Origin: an uncultured Bacillus sp.
GTDB lineage: Bacteria > Bacillota > Bacilli > Bacillales > DSM-1321
DNA length: 33,089 nt
NCBI GenBank assembly: GCA_934215995.1
Contig: CAKQBC010000003.1
Location: forward strand, 1-33,089
Direction of reading: 5' to 3'
Under the pieces are notes generated by a model, which was not told the origin of the DNA, made no database searches, and saw only the letters and a program-made list of their open reading frames with translations. Each line of letters starts with the position of its first letter. The stretch's first letter is position 1. Position numbers and translations under genes: made by a program. Shown piece after piece: positions 1 to 6,920 of this stretch.

Positions 1-27
1 GATAATACTCCTCCAATCGGCTGTGAC

Positions 28-173
28 TTATCCACAGATATAGAGAACATCGTGCAAGATAAAGAAGTGAAAATTATGTGGAAAAATCTAAGTTTATGAA
101 CAATATCCACATAGTTATCCACTGAATATAATTTATTATCCACAATTTGTGGACAATATAGACTTTATTCACA
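28..173. promoter_or_regulatory. DnaA-box cluster upstream of tsaC/ywlC
   Basis: Three sites match the DnaA box TTATNCACA exactly: 28-36 (TTATCCACA), 136-144 (TTATCCACA) and 165-173 (TTATTCACA). Three more differ by one base: 103-111 (ATATCCACA), 115-123 (TTATCCACT) and 148-156 on the minus strand (TTGTCCACA). A weaker minus-strand site (TTTTCCACA) lies at 77-85. Seven sites in about 145 bp of AT-rich non-coding DNA is far above chance. Known background, recalled and not checked here: B. subtilis has DnaA-box clusters outside oriC, one of them near ywlC, thought to bind DnaA and moderate initiation. I infer the same role, possibly with an effect on tsaC transcription. No dnaA or dnaN is in the window, so this is probably not oriC itself. 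Confidence 0.85.
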
Positions 174-176
174 AAA

Positions 177-214
177 CTGGACGGACGCGCAAACAAAGCG
201 CTTTTCCTGTCCAG
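177..214 (+). other. Imperfect inverted repeat between the DnaA boxes and tsaC
   Basis: CTGGAC at 177-182 pairs with GTCCAG at 209-214, and inside it GCGC at 187-190 pairs with GCGC at 198-201 around the loop AAACAAA. There is no following T-run, so it is not an intrinsic terminator. It could be a 5' UTR hairpin of tsaC or a protein-binding palindrome. Its function is unknown. Confidence 0.4.
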
Positions 215-257
215 CGACCATTCAGTAAGAATAATTGTATATAGAAGGTGTAAGAAA

Positions 258-1301
258 GTGAAAACAGAAGTTTGGAACATCAATCTCCATGCTCCAATAG
301 GCGGGCAGCTGGAAGAAGCAGCCCGCCTATTGGCGGAAAATGAATTAATTGCTTTCCCGACCGAGACAGTATATGGACTGGGAGCCAATGCAAAACAAGA
401 CGAAGCGGTCCGCAAGATTTTTGAAGCGAAGGGCCGTCCGTCCGACAATCCGCTGATTGTCCATGTAAGCAATCAAATGCAGCTTGAGCAATTCATCGAG
501 GACATCCCGGAAGTAGCCAGAAAGCTGATGGACGCCTTCTGGCCGGGACCTCTGACGTTTGTCCTTAAAAGAAAGAAAGGGACTCTTTCATCGGTGGCAA
601 CGGCCGGCCTCGATACTGTTGCAGTCCGGATGCCGAATCACCCGGTGGCCCTTGCGCTCATAGAAGCATCCGGCTTGCCGATTGCAGCCCCAAGCGCGAA
701 TTTATCGGGAAAACCAAGCCCGACTTCCGCTAAGCATGTAGCGGATGATCTGACAGGAAGAATAGCCGGCATTGTCGATGGAGGGGTGACCGGCATCGGA
801 GTGGAATCGACGGTGCTCGACTGTACCGAAAACATTCCGGTCATTCTCCGGCCAGGCGGCATCACAAGAGAAGAACTTGAAGAAGTGGCGGGCAAAGTCA
901 GGGAAGACGCTGCCCTGCACCACGAAAATGCTGAACCCAAATCACCCGGGATGAAGTATACACATTATTCTCCTGAGGCTCCATTTGTCCTTGTTGAGGG
1001 AACTCCTGGTTTTCTGCAAAGCCTGGTGGACGAAGAGAGGCAGGCCGGAAAAAAAGTGGGTGTCATGGCTACAACCGAAACGAGCGGTGCATATGATGCC
1101 GATGTCGTTCTGGCATGCGGACAGCGCTCCGATCTGGCGACTGTCGCAGCAAACTTATATGACGCATTGCGCCAATTCGATGAGAGATCCGTCGATATCA
1201 TTTTCGGGGAAGTATTCCCTCGCAATGGCCTGGGGGATGCGGTCATGAATAGGCTGATGAAGGCGGCTGGCCAGCAAGTCATAAAAGAAAGGGAAAAATG
1301 A
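258..1301 (+). CDS. tsaC: Threonylcarbamoyl-AMP synthase (TsaC2/Sua5 type, YwlC)
   Basis: The enzyme makes threonylcarbamoyl-AMP from threonine, bicarbonate and ATP, the first step of t6A37 modification of ANN-decoding tRNAs, in the cytosol. The 347-residue length fits the two-domain Sua5/YwlC form. The N-terminal YrdC-like domain (about 15-205) contains FPTETVYGLG (33-42), KGRPSDNPL (58-66) and a PSANLSG segment near 145. A C-terminal Sua5 domain (about 230-345) begins after a linker with SPGMKYTHYSP. The start is GTG at 258, preceded by AGAAGGTG at 243-250. In B. subtilis ywlC is likewise the first of the ywl genes before rpiB and glyA. An 81-nt spacer with a hairpin separates it from mntP. 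The assignment is secure. Confidence 0.96.
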   Translation: MKTEVWNINLHAPIGGQLEEAARLLAENELIAFPTETVYGLGANAKQDEAVRKIFEAKGRPSDNPLIVHVSNQMQLEQFIEDIPEVARKLMDAFWPGPLTFVLKRKKGTLSSVATAGLDTVAVRMPNHPVALALIEASGLPIAAPSANLSGKPSPTSAKHVADDLTGRIAGIVDGGVTGIGVESTVLDCTENIPVILRPGGITREELEEVAGKVREDAALHHENAEPKSPGMKYTHYSPEAPFVLVEGTPGFLQSLVDEERQAGKKVGVMATTETSGAYDADVVLACGQRSDLATVAANLYDALRQFDERSVDIIFGEVFPRNGLGDAVMNRLMKAAGQQVIKEREK

Positions 1302-1337
1302 GATTTCCCTTACCCAAAAGATGCTTCTAATCCGATT

Positions 1338-1368
1338 CGGACTGGCATATCTTAGGATAGCAAGTCCG
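1338..1368 (+). other. Hairpin in the mntP 5' region
   Basis: CGGACT at 1338-1343 pairs with AGTCCG at 1363-1368. Inside, GC 45-46 pairs with GC 60-61 and TATC at 1348-1351 pairs with GATA at 1356-1359 around the tetraloop TTAG, with single bulges between. It ends one base before the mntP Shine-Dalgarno (GAGGGGG, from 1369) and has no T-run. It therefore looks like a translation or RNA-stability element rather than a terminator. It is far too short to be the yybP-ykoY Mn riboswitch. Confidence 0.5.
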
Positions 1369-1382
1369 AGGGGGTAGAAGTT

Positions 1383-1937
1383 TTGGATTCAATGATTGCT
1401 GAATTTTTGACGTTATTGTGCATGGCGTTTGCCTTAGGGATGGATTCATTCTCCGTCGGCTTGGGAATGGGTATGTACAAGCTGAGGAAACGCCAGATAC
1501 TGTTGATATCCGGGACGGTAGGGGCTTTCCATGTCATTATGCCATTGCTCGGCATCATGTTAGGGCAATTCCTATCCGCCCGCATGGGTGTTTTTGCGGC
1601 AATTGCAGGCGGTCTCCTGTTGATCCTTCTAGGGGCAGGTATGTTTTTGGCCGGCCTGAAAGGCAAAAGCGAGCCCTTTATTGCTCCTGTCGGATACGGG
1701 TTATTGCTGTTCGCGACAAGCGTCAGCTTAGATAGCTTGTCCGTTGGCCTGAGCCTGGGGATATATGGTGCCAGGACTGCCCTTGTCGTTTCCTTGTTCG
1801 GGATGGCTGCGACAATCCTTACTTTAAGCGGTTTACTTGCTGGCAGAAGGGTCCGAGGGGTTCTTGGCGCTTATAGCCAGCTGTTCGGGGGCAGTATTTT
1901 GTTCGCGTTTGGTGTTAAACTGCTATTGCCGATATGA
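1383..1937 (+). CDS. mntP: Manganese efflux pump MntP family (YwlD)
   Basis: This is a membrane exporter expected to lower cytosolic Mn(II). The 184-residue protein is almost entirely hydrophobic with about six predicted helices. It shows the internal duplication typical of the DUF204/MntP family: ALGMDSFSVG (17-26, Asp21) recurs as SLDSLSVGLS (115-124, Asp117). These are the conserved acidic membrane residues of the family. The TTG start at 1383 is chosen because GAGGGGG lies 8 nt upstream; the in-frame ATG at 1392 would be too far from it. The position just after tsaC matches ywlD in B. subtilis. Regulation by Mn is not visible beyond the hairpin before the ribosome binding site. Confidence 0.92.
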   Translation: MDSMIAEFLTLLCMAFALGMDSFSVGLGMGMYKLRKRQILLISGTVGAFHVIMPLLGIMLGQFLSARMGVFAAIAGGLLLILLGAGMFLAGLKGKSEPFIAPVGYGLLLFATSVSLDSLSVGLSLGIYGARTALVVSLFGMAATILTLSGLLAGRRVRGVLGAYSQLFGGSILFAFGVKLLLPI

Positions 1938-1940
1938 AGA

Positions 1941-1969
1941 GCTGATCATTCTGATTGGCTTTTTATTTT
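1941..1969 (+). terminator. Weak intrinsic terminator candidate after mntP
   Basis: GCTGAT (1941-1946) pairs with ATTGGC (1954-1959), including two G-U pairs, around a 7-nt loop. The stem is followed by TTTTTATTTT. It is short and weak, so readthrough is likely. Confidence 0.35.
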
Positions 1970-2087
1970 GGAGTCGATTTCGGTAATGGAACATTCAAAA
2001 AATGCATTTTCCGGCCAGGAAGAGCCGAATGGCATGGCGAAGCTTTATTAGCTGGCGGAATAGCTGCGGCTGCTTTAGGAGGAGAAT

Positions 2088-2171
2088 ATGCCTATGGCGG
2101 GCTGGCTTTTTTTATTGTTCATCTATGTAAAATGTACGAATTCTGCCATATCTTCGAATGGTAATTTATGA
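2088..2171 (+). CDS. Candidate 27-residue hydrophobic small protein
   Basis: ATG at 2088 follows TTAGGAGGAG with a short spacer, a very strong ribosome binding site for a region with no other gene. The frame reads MPMAGWLFLLFIYVK and then a polar tail ending NGNL, so one short membrane helix with a polar C-terminus is plausible. I do not recognise it. It lies in the 292-nt gap between mntP and ywlE. A longer overlapping frame (1955-2164) lacks a ribosome binding site and family motifs. Either frame could be a decayed remnant. The support is only the ribosome binding site and the hydrophobicity. Confidence 0.3.
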   Translation: MPMAGWLFLLFIYVKCTNSAISSNGNL

Positions 2172-2201
2172 TAAAAGCTGTCGTAATTTGTAAAAATATT
2201 C

Positions 2202-2207
2202 TATAAT
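2202..2207 (+). promoter_or_regulatory. Possible -10 element for ywlE
   Basis: TATAAT at 2202-2207 is a perfect -10 hexamer, but I see no good -35 at 16-18 nt. It would start transcription only a few bases before the ywlE Shine-Dalgarno (GGGAGG near 2217). It is a tentative internal promoter. Confidence 0.3.
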
Positions 2208-2229
2208 TAGGTAAGCGGGAGGAATTGAA

Positions 2230-2664
2230 GTGATAAACGTACTATTTGTCTGTACAGGAAATACATGCAGAAGCCCCATGGCCGAAGCTTTGCTGAAAAG
2301 CATGAATCTGGATGGAGTTGAAGTGAGGTCTGCAGGTATATATGCCATGCAAGGCCAGGGCGCATCCCTTCATGCAAAGAAGGTACTGGAACAGGCAAAC
2401 ATATGCCATAACCATTCATCCAGGCTCATATCGGAAGCTGATATGGAATGGGCGACTTATATATTGACGATGACTTCATCCCATAAAGCTGCGCTAGAGA
2501 ATCTGTATCCCGCCCATAAAGAGAAAGTGCATACACTAAAGGGCTTTGCAGAAGGTGAAGATGGAGATGTTTATGATCCCTTTGGAGGTTCCAGAGAACA
2601 ATATGAGGAGACCTTCCGGGAATTGGGCGAGATGATACAGCTGTTGGCGGATAAAATGGACTAA
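2230..2664 (+). CDS. ywlE: Protein arginine phosphatase YwlE (low-MW phosphatase fold)
   Basis: In B. subtilis YwlE removes phosphate from phospho-arginine, opposing the kinase McsB that marks proteins for ClpCP. The 144-residue protein has the low-molecular-weight phosphatase signature at the N-terminus: VCTGNTCRS with the C-x5-R loop Cys8-Arg14. Thr12 sits where YwlE uses a threonine to select phospho-arginine over phospho-tyrosine. The general-acid Asp is Asp116 in the DPFGGS motif. The GTG start at 2230 follows GGGAGGAATTGAA. McsB is not in the window. Gene order and the Thr support YwlE over an ordinary tyrosine phosphatase. Confidence 0.93.
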   Translation: MINVLFVCTGNTCRSPMAEALLKSMNLDGVEVRSAGIYAMQGQGASLHAKKVLEQANICHNHSSRLISEADMEWATYILTMTSSHKAALENLYPAHKEKVHTLKGFAEGEDGDVYDPFGGSREQYEETFRELGEMIQLLADKMD

Positions 2665-2690
2665 GGGGACTATTACTGGGGGGAAAACGG

Positions 2691-3974
2691 GTGGAGAAGA
2701 AGTTTAAGTTCGGTTTAAGGAGAAAGATGGCGTTGTTCATTACTGTTGTGGCAACGGTGACATATACGACCAGCGGGATATTTATCTATATCCTGCATCC
2801 AATGTTTTTCAGCCAATTCAATCAGGTGTTGTTTTCGATTTTGACGCTGCTGTTCGGGATCGTGTGGTCAGGCATCATCGCTTATGGCGCAGCGAGCTTC
2901 GTCATTAAACCGCTCCAAAATCTTGAGAAACTAGCTTTGGAAGCCGCCCATGGAAACATTAAGGAAGATTTGGAAGTCTCCAAATCAGACGATGAAATCC
3001 GTTCACTGGGGATTGCATTTAACCATATGCTTTTCAGCCTGCGCGATATGGTGCAGGGGATCGATGGCAATTTCCGTGAGACGAATTCGAAAGTGGTCAA
3101 TATAACTGAGGCATCGGCATTGGCTGCGGAACAGGCCGACAGCATCAGCCGCACAATCAGGGAAATATCGATGGGAGCTGACAATTCAGCCATTTCCATC
3201 CAGAATACGGCTGAATCTGTTGAGGAAATCATTGCGATTGCGAATGTTGTTCAGGATAAAGCCCGTTCATCTGCGGGGACATCGGAGGAAATGGTCAACG
3301 AGCTCACACGGAGCAAGGAAGTCATCCATACGCTGATTACAGGGATCCAAACCTTGGCAAAAGAGAACCAGGAAGCGCTGGAATCTGTGAAGCGCCTGGA
3401 GGGGAATGCCCGGAAAGTCGAACAGATCATTCAGTTGGTAGGCGATATTGCCGCCCAGACAAACCTTTTGGCGCTCAATGCATCCATCGAGGCGGCAAGG
3501 GCAGGCGAACATGGAAAAGGCTTTGCGGTTGTAGCCGAAGAAGTACGTCTTCTTGCTGATGAAAGCGCGAAGGCGGTGCAAGGAATTTCCGGCCTTATCC
3601 AGAACATCCAGCATGACGTACAGCATGTTGTGAAACAGATTACGGACCAAGTGGAAATCGCCAACAAGGAAGCTGAAAAAGGCAATGAGACAAATGTGAT
3701 GATTGAAGACATGACAAGTACGGTGAATAGGGTTGCCGATGATGTGAAAAACATTACCATCCTGGTGGACAAGCAAATGGAAAGCATCAAGCATACATCT
3801 TTGTTATCCCAGGAAGTGGCGGCAATTGCAGAAGAAACCTCAGCAGGAGCTAACGAGGTGGCAGCTTCAGCAACAGGACAGTCGCAAGTCATTGACAACG
3901 TCGAACACTTGGCGATTGAACTGAAGGAGCAGGCGGAGCAGCTTCGCAAAGTCATTACCCGTTTCAAGATATAG
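2691..3974 (+). CDS. Methyl-accepting chemotaxis-type transducer with minimal extracellular loop
   Basis: This is a membrane signal transducer expected to work with CheW/CheA. The 427 residues read as a short cytosolic start, TM1 (about 13-36), a loop of only about 9 residues, TM2 (about 46-72), a HAMP domain (about 73-125) and a long helical signalling domain. The highly conserved hairpin tip ([20 protein letters not shown], about 253-273, and the [15 protein letters not shown] stretch after it) is intact. There is no extracellular ligand domain, so it probably senses membrane state, energy level or a cytosolic partner. The GTG start at 2691 follows GGGGGG at 2678-2683; ATG at 2727 is a less likely start because it would cut into TM1. 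In B. subtilis ywlE is followed directly by rpiB, so this gene is an insertion relative to that order. The ligand is unknown. Confidence 0.88.
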   Translation: MEKKFKFGLRRKMALFITVVATVTYTTSGIFIYILHPMFFSQFNQVLFSILTLLFGIVWSGIIAYGAASFVIKPLQNLEKLALEAAHGNIKEDLEVSKSDDEIRSLGIAFNHMLFSLRDMVQGIDGNFRETNSKVVNITEASALAAEQADSISRTIREISMGADNSAISIQNTAESVEEIIAIANVVQDKARSSAGTSEEMVNELTRSKEVIHTLITGIQTLAKENQEALESVKRLEGNARKVEQIIQLVGDIAAQTNLLALNASIEAARAGEHGKGFAVVAEEVRLLADESAKAVQGISGLIQNIQHDVQHVVKQITDQVEIANKEAEKGNETNVMIEDMTSTVNRVADDVKNITILVDKQMESIKHTSLLSQEVAAIAEETSAGANEVAASATGQSQVIDNVEHLAIELKEQAEQLRKVITRFKI

Positions 3975-4016
3975 GCTTTTTGAAGACCAATCATCCAGAA
4001 AATATATTTTGTAAAG

Positions 4017-4058
4017 GAATGTTCATTGTAGCATAATACAATAACATTCTTTTTTTTT
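4017..4058 (+). terminator. Strong intrinsic terminator after the transducer gene
   Basis: GAATGTT (4017-4023) pairs with AACATTC (4043-4049), and ATTGTA (4025-4030) pairs with TACAAT (4037-4042). The loop is GCATAA, there is one bulged C, and nine T residues follow. It cleanly ends the upstream transcription unit. Confidence 0.92.
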
Positions 4059-4085
4059 ATCACTTGCGTTAAAATATAGGCAATA

Positions 4086-4205
4086 AAGGGAAACTTCCAT
4101 CAGGGACGATTCATGCCCCGCTGGGAAATGGCAGTTTTAGCAATCGGGCGATAGTGGCCGCCCTCCCCTCGCTTTATCCGGTTTCCGGAAACAGGGTGCT
4201 GCAGC
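4086..4205 (+). promoter_or_regulatory. GC-rich structured leader of rpiB (candidate cis-acting RNA)
   Basis: The 189 nt between the terminator and rpiB hold a run of inverted repeats. CTTCCAT (4094-4100) pairs with ATGGCAG (4128-4134) and encloses CAGGG against CCCCGCTG (4116-4123). GGGCG (4146-4150) pairs with CGCCC (4159-4163). GTTTCCGGAAAC (4181-4192) is a perfect palindrome, and GCTGCAGC follows near 4198. A TAAAAT -10 candidate at 4070-4075, with only a poor -35, would start transcription just before this block. It matches no riboswitch class I recognise. No open frame with a ribosome binding site is apparent in it. Confidence 0.4.
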
Positions 4206-4247
4206 CAGTTAATGCGGGAAAAATCATTTACAAAGGAGAAGATATAA

Positions 4248-4691
4248 ATGAAAGTAGCAATCGCATCAGATCATGGCGGAATCAATCTGCGTGAAGAAAT
4301 CAAATCGTTAATGGATGAAATGGGAATTGAATATGAGGATTTCGGCTGTGACTGTAAGACATCAGTGGACTATCCAGATTACGCCCTTCCGGTAGCGGAG
4401 AAAGTGGCAAAGGGAGAATTCGATAAAGGCATCCTGATCTGCGGGACAGGAATCGGCATGAGCATTGCTGCCAACAAAGTAAAAGGCATCCGTTGCGCCC
4501 TTGTCCATGATGTATTTACTGCAAAGGTTACGAGAGAGCACAACGACAGCAATATGATCGCAATGGGCGAGCGTGTCATCGGCGCCGGATTGGCAAGGGA
4601 GATTGCGCGCACATGGCTGACAAGCCAGTTCGAAGGCGGCCGCCATGCGAACAGGGTGAATAAAATCACTGAATACGAATCACACCAATAA
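4248..4691 (+). CDS. rpiB: Ribose-5-phosphate isomerase B
   Basis: The enzyme interconverts ribose-5-phosphate and ribulose-5-phosphate in the non-oxidative pentose phosphate pathway, in the cytosol. The 147-residue length is normal for RpiB. It starts MKVAIASDHGG, where Asp8-His9 contribute to the phosphosugar site. It has the catalytic Cys65 in ICGTGIGMSIAANK (64-77), and TREHNDSN (95-102) completes the active site across the dimer. ATG at 4248 follows AAAGGAGAAG. It corresponds to ywlF of B. subtilis and is followed 37 nt later by ywlG. The related LacAB or allose isomerases cannot be fully excluded, but gene order favours rpiB. Confidence 0.95.
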   Translation: MKVAIASDHGGINLREEIKSLMDEMGIEYEDFGCDCKTSVDYPDYALPVAEKVAKGEFDKGILICGTGIGMSIAANKVKGIRCALVHDVFTAKVTREHNDSNMIAMGERVIGAGLAREIARTWLTSQFEGGRHANRVNKITEYESHQ

Positions 4692-4728
4692 TCAGCCTTT
4701 TCGACAAACAATATGAAAAGGAGGCGGA

Positions 4729-5298
4729 ATGATGGAAAGCTTATCTGTGCAAATCGGGCAGCAGCTGCCGGCAATTCTGGAAACGCTGGAAGAGAATCCT
4801 CATTTTAGCCGCTGTAAACTGCTCGTGGTCGGTTGCAGTACAAGTGAAGTGGCTGGGCAAAGAATCGGAACGGCTGGAACTGAGGAAGTTGCCGCCGGCA
4901 TTTTCCGCATCATCATGTCCTTTGCGGAGCGGCACAATCTGAAAGTCGCTTTCCAATGCTGCGAGCATCTGAACCGGGCATTGGTGACAGATGCGGAGAC
5001 CATGGAATTACGCGGATACACGGAAGTATCCGCTATCCCGGTACGGACAGCGGGAGGGGCAATGGCCGCTTATGCATATCGCCATATGAATCAGCCGGTG
5101 CTCGTTGAACAAGTCGAGGCAGAAGCGGGAATCGATATAGGAGAAACGCTGATCGGCATGCACCTTACACATGTGGCCGTGCCGGTCCGTCCTGTCCGGA
5201 ACAGTTTAGGGCAGGCACGCGTCACAATGGCTGTCACAAGGCCTAAGCTGATCGGGGGAAGCCGTGCAGTTTACGAGACTGATGGAAGCTGTACATAA
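4729..5298 (+). CDS. ywlG: YwlG family protein (DUF436, TIGR01440)
   Basis: This is a conserved cytosolic protein of 189 residues with no established biochemical role that I know of. Recognisable family features are the N-terminal helix ending before LLVVGCSTSEVAGQRIGTAG (about 30-49) and the conserved AAYAYRHM and GIDIGETLIGMHLTHVAVPVRP segments toward the C-terminus. Two consecutive ATG codons open the frame at 4729 after AAAAGGAGGCGG, and either could be used. It lies between rpiB and glyA as in B. subtilis. That conserved position suggests a housekeeping link, perhaps metabolic, but I infer nothing more specific. Confidence 0.88.
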   Translation: MMESLSVQIGQQLPAILETLEENPHFSRCKLLVVGCSTSEVAGQRIGTAGTEEVAAGIFRIIMSFAERHNLKVAFQCCEHLNRALVTDAETMELRGYTEVSAIPVRTAGGAMAAYAYRHMNQPVLVEQVEAEAGIDIGETLIGMHLTHVAVPVRPVRNSLGQARVTMAVTRPKLIGGSRAVYETDGSCT

Positions 5299-5318
5299 AT
5301 GAAAAGACAGATTCGCAT

Positions 5319-5362
5319 CTATACGAACGAAAAATAATTTAAATGAGTAAATGTTCGTCTTT
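5319..5362. promoter_or_regulatory. PurR-type operator pair upstream of glyA
   Basis: Two CGAAC cores face each other: ACGAAC at 5323-5328 and GTTCGT at 5353-5358. There are 24 nt between the cores, close to the spacing of paired PurBoxes. The minus-strand copy reads AAAGACGAACATTT, very like the B. subtilis PurBox. A third core, CGAAC at 5418-5422, falls near the expected transcription start. PurR represses glyA in B. subtilis (known), so purine repression of this glyA is inferred. Confidence 0.65.
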
Positions 5363-5386
5363 TCAAGATTGTATTCTATATACACG

Positions 5387-5416
5387 TTGTCAATATATGA
5401 GACTATCTTCTATAAG
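5387..5416 (+). promoter_or_regulatory. Sigma-A promoter for glyA
   Basis: TTGTCA at 5387-5392 and TATAAG at 5411-5416 are separated by 18 nt. The PurR-like pair lies just upstream and a third CGAAC core just downstream, which fits a repressible promoter. The leader to glyA would be about 65 nt. Confidence 0.6.
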
Positions 5417-5487
5417 ACGAACATGTTAAAATAAGGTGAATTTTCTAAAAATAAAGGCAGTGTAAGTAATGTTCAAGGAGGATGGCA

Positions 5488-6729
5488 ATGGAATTTTTGA
5501 AAAAGCAGGATGAACAGGTATATAACGTCATTCAGGACGAGTTAAGCCGCCAAAGAAGCAAAATCGAGCTGATTGCTTCGGAGAATTTCGTAAGCATGGC
5601 CGTAATGGAGGCACAAGGATCCGTTCTGACAAATAAATATGCAGAAGGCTACCCGGGCAGACGTTATTATGGAGGCTGCGAGCATGTAGATGTGGTTGAG
5701 GACCTTGCCAGAGAAAGGGCTAAGCAAATATTCGGGGCTGAGTATGCAAATGTGCAGCCGCACTCAGGCGCGCAGGCAAACATGGCTGTTTATTTCACAA
5801 TCCTGGAGCCTGGCGATACGGTGCTTGGCATGAACTTATCACATGGAGGGCATCTGACGCACGGAAGCCCCGTCAATTTCAGCGGTGTACAATATAACTT
5901 CGTGGAATATGGGGTCGACAAGGATACCCACCGCATAGATTATGAAGATGTCCTGAAGAAGGCAAAAGAACATAAACCTAAGCTGATTGTTGCCGGGGCA
6001 AGCGCGTATCCGCGTGAAATAGACTTTAAGAAATTCAGGGAAATCGCTGATGAAACAGGGGCTTACCTGATGGTGGATATGGCTCACATTGCCGGTCTTG
6101 TAGCAGCTGACCTGCATCCGAATCCAGTGCCTTATGCTGACTTTGTAACAACTACTACACATAAAACACTTCGGGGTCCACGCGGCGGGATGATTTTGTG
6201 CAAGGAAGAGTTCGGCAAGAAAATCGATAAATCAATCTTCCCGGGCATCCAAGGCGGACCGCTGATGCATGTAATCGCTGCAAAAGCAGTGGCGCTAGGG
6301 GAAGTGCTTAACACTTCCTTCAAAGACTACGCAGGGAAAATCGTATCGAATGCAAAGCAGCTGGCTGCGGCCTTGAAAAAAGAAGGCTTCAGCCTCGTTT
6401 CCGACGGTACGGATAACCATTTGCTGCTGGTGGATGTAAGGACTGTGAATCTTACAGGAAAAGCGGCAGAAAAAATTCTGGATGAAGTCGGCATCACAGT
6501 TAATAAAAATACAATACCATTCGACCCGGAAAGCCCATTTGTGACAAGCGGAATCCGGATTGGCACGGCTGCCGTCACATCCCGTGGCTTTAAAGAAGAG
6601 GATATGGATGAGATTGCTGCCATCATCGGATTGGCATTGAAAAACCCGGAAGACAGCCTGAAGCTGGCAGAGGCAACGAAACGAGTTGAAGCCCTGTCCC
6701 GCAAAAATGTGCTGTACCCTTCCTTATAA
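5488..6729 (+). CDS. glyA: Serine hydroxymethyltransferase
   Basis: This PLP enzyme converts serine and tetrahydrofolate to glycine and 5,10-methylene-THF, feeding purine, thymidylate and methionine synthesis. It is 413 residues from the ATG at 5488. That start is preferred over ATG at 5482 because AAGGAGG (5475-5481) abuts 5482 with no spacer but sits 6 nt from 5488. The family hallmarks are intact: [11 protein letters not shown] near the start, [20 protein letters not shown], and the PLP lysine Lys226 in [14 protein letters not shown]. Paired PurR-like boxes upstream and a strong terminator downstream make it a single-gene unit. The assignment is secure. Confidence 0.97.
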   Translation: MEFLKKQDEQVYNVIQDELSRQRSKIELIASENFVSMAVMEAQGSVLTNKYAEGYPGRRYYGGCEHVDVVEDLARERAKQIFGAEYANVQPHSGAQANMAVYFTILEPGDTVLGMNLSHGGHLTHGSPVNFSGVQYNFVEYGVDKDTHRIDYEDVLKKAKEHKPKLIVAGASAYPREIDFKKFREIADETGAYLMVDMAHIAGLVAADLHPNPVPYADFVTTTTHKTLRGPRGGMILCKEEFGKKIDKSIFPGIQGGPLMHVIAAKAVALGEVLNTSFKDYAGKIVSNAKQLAAALKKEGFSLVSDGTDNHLLLVDVRTVNLTGKAAEKILDEVGITVNKNTIPFDPESPFVTSGIRIGTAAVTSRGFKEEDMDEIAAIIGLALKNPEDSLKLAEATKRVEALSRKNVLYPSL

Positions 6730-6740
6730 GACATGATGGA

Positions 6741-6783
6741 AACTGCGGAACTGCTGCCCGAAGGGGCGGCTCCGCAGTTTTTT
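6741..6783 (+). terminator. Intrinsic terminator after glyA
   Basis: AACTGCGGA (6741-6749) pairs with TCCGCAGTT (6771-6779). Inside it GCTGCCC (6753-6759) pairs with GGGCGGC (6764-6770) around the loop GAAG. A run of six T follows. Confidence 0.93.
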
Positions 6784-6829
6784 ATCGAGTGTGCAAAAGT
6801 GAAGATTTATCGAGACTTGTCTAACCATG

Positions 6830-6859
6830 TTGCTCTTCTAATATGTTATTTGTTAAAAT
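6830..6859 (+). promoter_or_regulatory. Promoter candidate for upp
   Basis: TTGCTC (6830-6835) and TAAAAT (6854-6859) are spaced by 18 nt, 61 nt upstream of upp and downstream of the glyA terminator. No PyrR-type leader structure is evident in the short 5' UTR. The upp Shine-Dalgarno lies in an AGGAG-TG-CTCCT inverted repeat, which is probably too tight to fold. Confidence 0.5.
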
Positions 6860-6920
6860 GGACAGAAGTGTGACTTTTATTTAAACTACATATTTTCAAA
6901 TAGAAAAGGAGTGCTCCTGC

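Noticed and set aside
193..206. cre-like (CcpA) palindrome with AAAGCGCTTT core
   Set aside because: Only the central 10 bp fit; all four outer positions of the usual TG...CA consensus mismatch, and the core lies within a larger inverted repeat.
1..257. oriC itself
   Set aside because: Despite the DnaA boxes, there is no dnaA/dnaN gene nearby, and the gene order matches the ywlC region rather than the origin.
1955..2164. 69-codon frame between mntP and ywlE
   Set aside because: It has a TTG start without ribosome binding site, overlaps the possible mntP terminator, and shows no family motif. The shorter frame at 2088 has better signals.
3431..4063. Long minus-strand frame opposite the chemoreceptor gene
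   Set aside because: It is the antisense shadow of the conserved signalling domain, Ser/Ala/Thr-rich with no ribosome binding site. It starts beyond the terminator.
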